From contig NZ_JTKH01000020.1 of NCBI RefSeq assembly GCF_000827885.1, positions 1-64,000 on the forward strand: a stretch of 64,000 nucleotides of DNA, given 5' to 3'. Positions 63,113 through 64,000 of this stretch are shown piece by piece. This DNA is from Vibrio renipiscarius (GTDB taxonomy: Bacteria > Pseudomonadota > Gammaproteobacteria > Enterobacterales > Vibrionaceae). The position numbers and the translations under genes are program-made. The notes beneath the pieces are model-generated. The model searched no databases and was not told the DNA's origin. It worked only from the letters and a program-made list of their open reading frames with translations. How positions within the stretch are numbered: the stretch's first letter is position 1; each line of letters starts with the position of its first letter.

Positions 63113-64000
63113 GTGAAGTTCATAAAGCGATTGCTCATTTTCACATTGGTTTGCATTATTCTTGGAGTGGGGACAATTTTTGGTTTCTATCTTTATGTAA
63201 AACCAGAACTACCTGACGTAGCAACATTACGTGATGTTAAGCTGCAAACACCGATGCAGGTGTATAGCCAAGATGGCAAGCTGATTTCTCAATTCGGTGA
63301 GAAGCGTCGCATTCCCGTCAAATACGATGAAATACCGCCTCATCTGATAGAAGCTCTTATTGCGACCGAAGACAGCCGCTTTTACGACCACCCTGGTATT
63401 GACCCTATCGGCATTACGCGCGCGGCGATCGTCGTAGCGATGTCTGGCTCAGCAAAGCAAGGCGCAAGTACCATTACTCAGCAGCTTGCGCGTAACTTCT
63501 TCTTGTCTAACGAGAAGAAGATCATGCGTAAAATTAAAGAGATCTTTATTGCGATTCACATTGAACAATTGCTAACGAAGCAAGAGATCATGGAGTTGTA
63601 TGTGAATAAGATATTCTTAGGTCACCGCTCATACGGTTTTGGCGCGGCAGCACGCGTTTACTTTGGCAAAGATCTTAAAGATCTGACGTTGAGCGAGATG
63701 GCGACACTGGCGGGTATGCCAAAAGCACCATCCACCATGAACCCTATTTATTCCGTTGAACGTGCAACCAATCGTCGTAACGTTGTGTTGATGCGTATGC
63801 TGGAAGAGAAATACATTACCCAGCAAGAATACGACCAAGCACGTTCAGAAACGATTTTGTCTCGCTACCACGGTGCTGAGATTGAGTTAAGTGCGCCATA
63901 CGTGGCGGAACTTGCTCGCGCATGGATGGTTGAGCGTTACGGCGAAGAAGCTTACACCTCGGGCATGAATGTCTACACCACGGTGAACGCTAAGCTACAA
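63113..64000 (+). CDS. mrcA: Penicillin-binding protein 1A (partial, 5' part)
   Basis: Bifunctional peptidoglycan glycosyltransferase/transpeptidase. The window holds the first 296 codons. An N-terminal membrane anchor (about 5-27, LLIFTLVCIILGVGTIFGFYL) precedes the GT51 glycosyltransferase domain with EDSRFYDHPGI, GASTITQQLARNFFLSN, KIKEIFIAIHIE and LAGMPKAPSTMNP. The GTG at 63113, preceded by AGGGAA, is used as start. The transpeptidase domain lies beyond the window. Confidence 0.95.
   Translation, partial: MKFIKRLLIFTLVCIILGVGTIFGFYLYVKPELPDVATLRDVKLQTPMQVYSQDGKLISQFGEKRRIPVKYDEIPPHLIEALIATEDSRFYDHPGIDPIGITRAAIVVAMSGSAKQGASTITQQLARNFFLSNEKKIMRKIKEIFIAIHIEQLLTKQEIMELYVNKIFLGHRSYGFGAAARVYFGKDLKDLTLSEMATLAGMPKAPSTMNPIYSVERATNRRNVVLMRMLEEKYITQQEYDQARSETILSRYHGAEIELSAPYVAELARAWMVERYGEEAYTSGMNVYTTVNAKLQ

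Overview
The window comes from a Vibrio chromosome (gammaproteobacterium), probably the large one. The evidence is the Vibrio-type order of conserved genes, the sodium-motor gene motX beside purA, the ast operon next to crp, and the PilMNOPQ cluster between aroK and mrcA. It is almost entirely housekeeping DNA. I found no tRNA, rRNA, insertion sequence or CRISPR array, and no clear undescribed multi-gene system.

Layout. Bases 1-569 are the only accessory-looking stretch. They hold the start of a minus-strand gene that resembles PrtN-type activators, followed by AT-rich DNA with inverted repeats. Next come zur and a cheX-like gene (570-1516). A minus-strand sulfate assimilation operon follows (cobA-cysD-cysN-permease-cysC, 7405 down to 1674), then cpdB, a Crp-like regulator, a GNAT gene and an EamA transporter on the plus strand. 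oapA and fklB are divergent, and a small secreted DUF2780-like protein follows fklB.

From 27595 down to 13950 lies the complete S10-spc-alpha ribosomal protein block, ending in rpoA and rplQ. A visible promoter precedes each of the three operons, and a terminator separates S10 from spc. Upstream are rlmB and rnr, then a divergent exported purine-deaminase-like amidohydrolase with PurR-like and CRP-like sites, motX with a sigma-28 promoter, and purA. Then come an isoaspartyl-peptidase homologue with altered active-site residues, slyD-yheV-kefB-kefG, and on the plus strand yheS, a TIGR02444 gene, yheT, yheU, prkB and crp.

The right part is minus strand: a DUF1338 gene, the arginine succinyltransferase genes astD-astA-astC/argD, pabA, and the long dam cluster (aroK-aroB-damX-dam-rpe-gph-trpS) preceded by pilMNOPQ. 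The window ends inside plus-strand mrcA.

Working together: the cys genes activate sulfate and make siroheme precursor. The ribosomal block supplies translation, secretion and RNA polymerase alpha. The ast genes degrade arginine, and CRP is the global carbon regulator. The pil genes build the type IV pilus machine. The best second-look items are the control region of the exported amidohydrolase, the threonine-to-serine changes in the isoaspartyl peptidase, attenuator-like hairpins just upstream of purA and trpS, and the left-edge junction.
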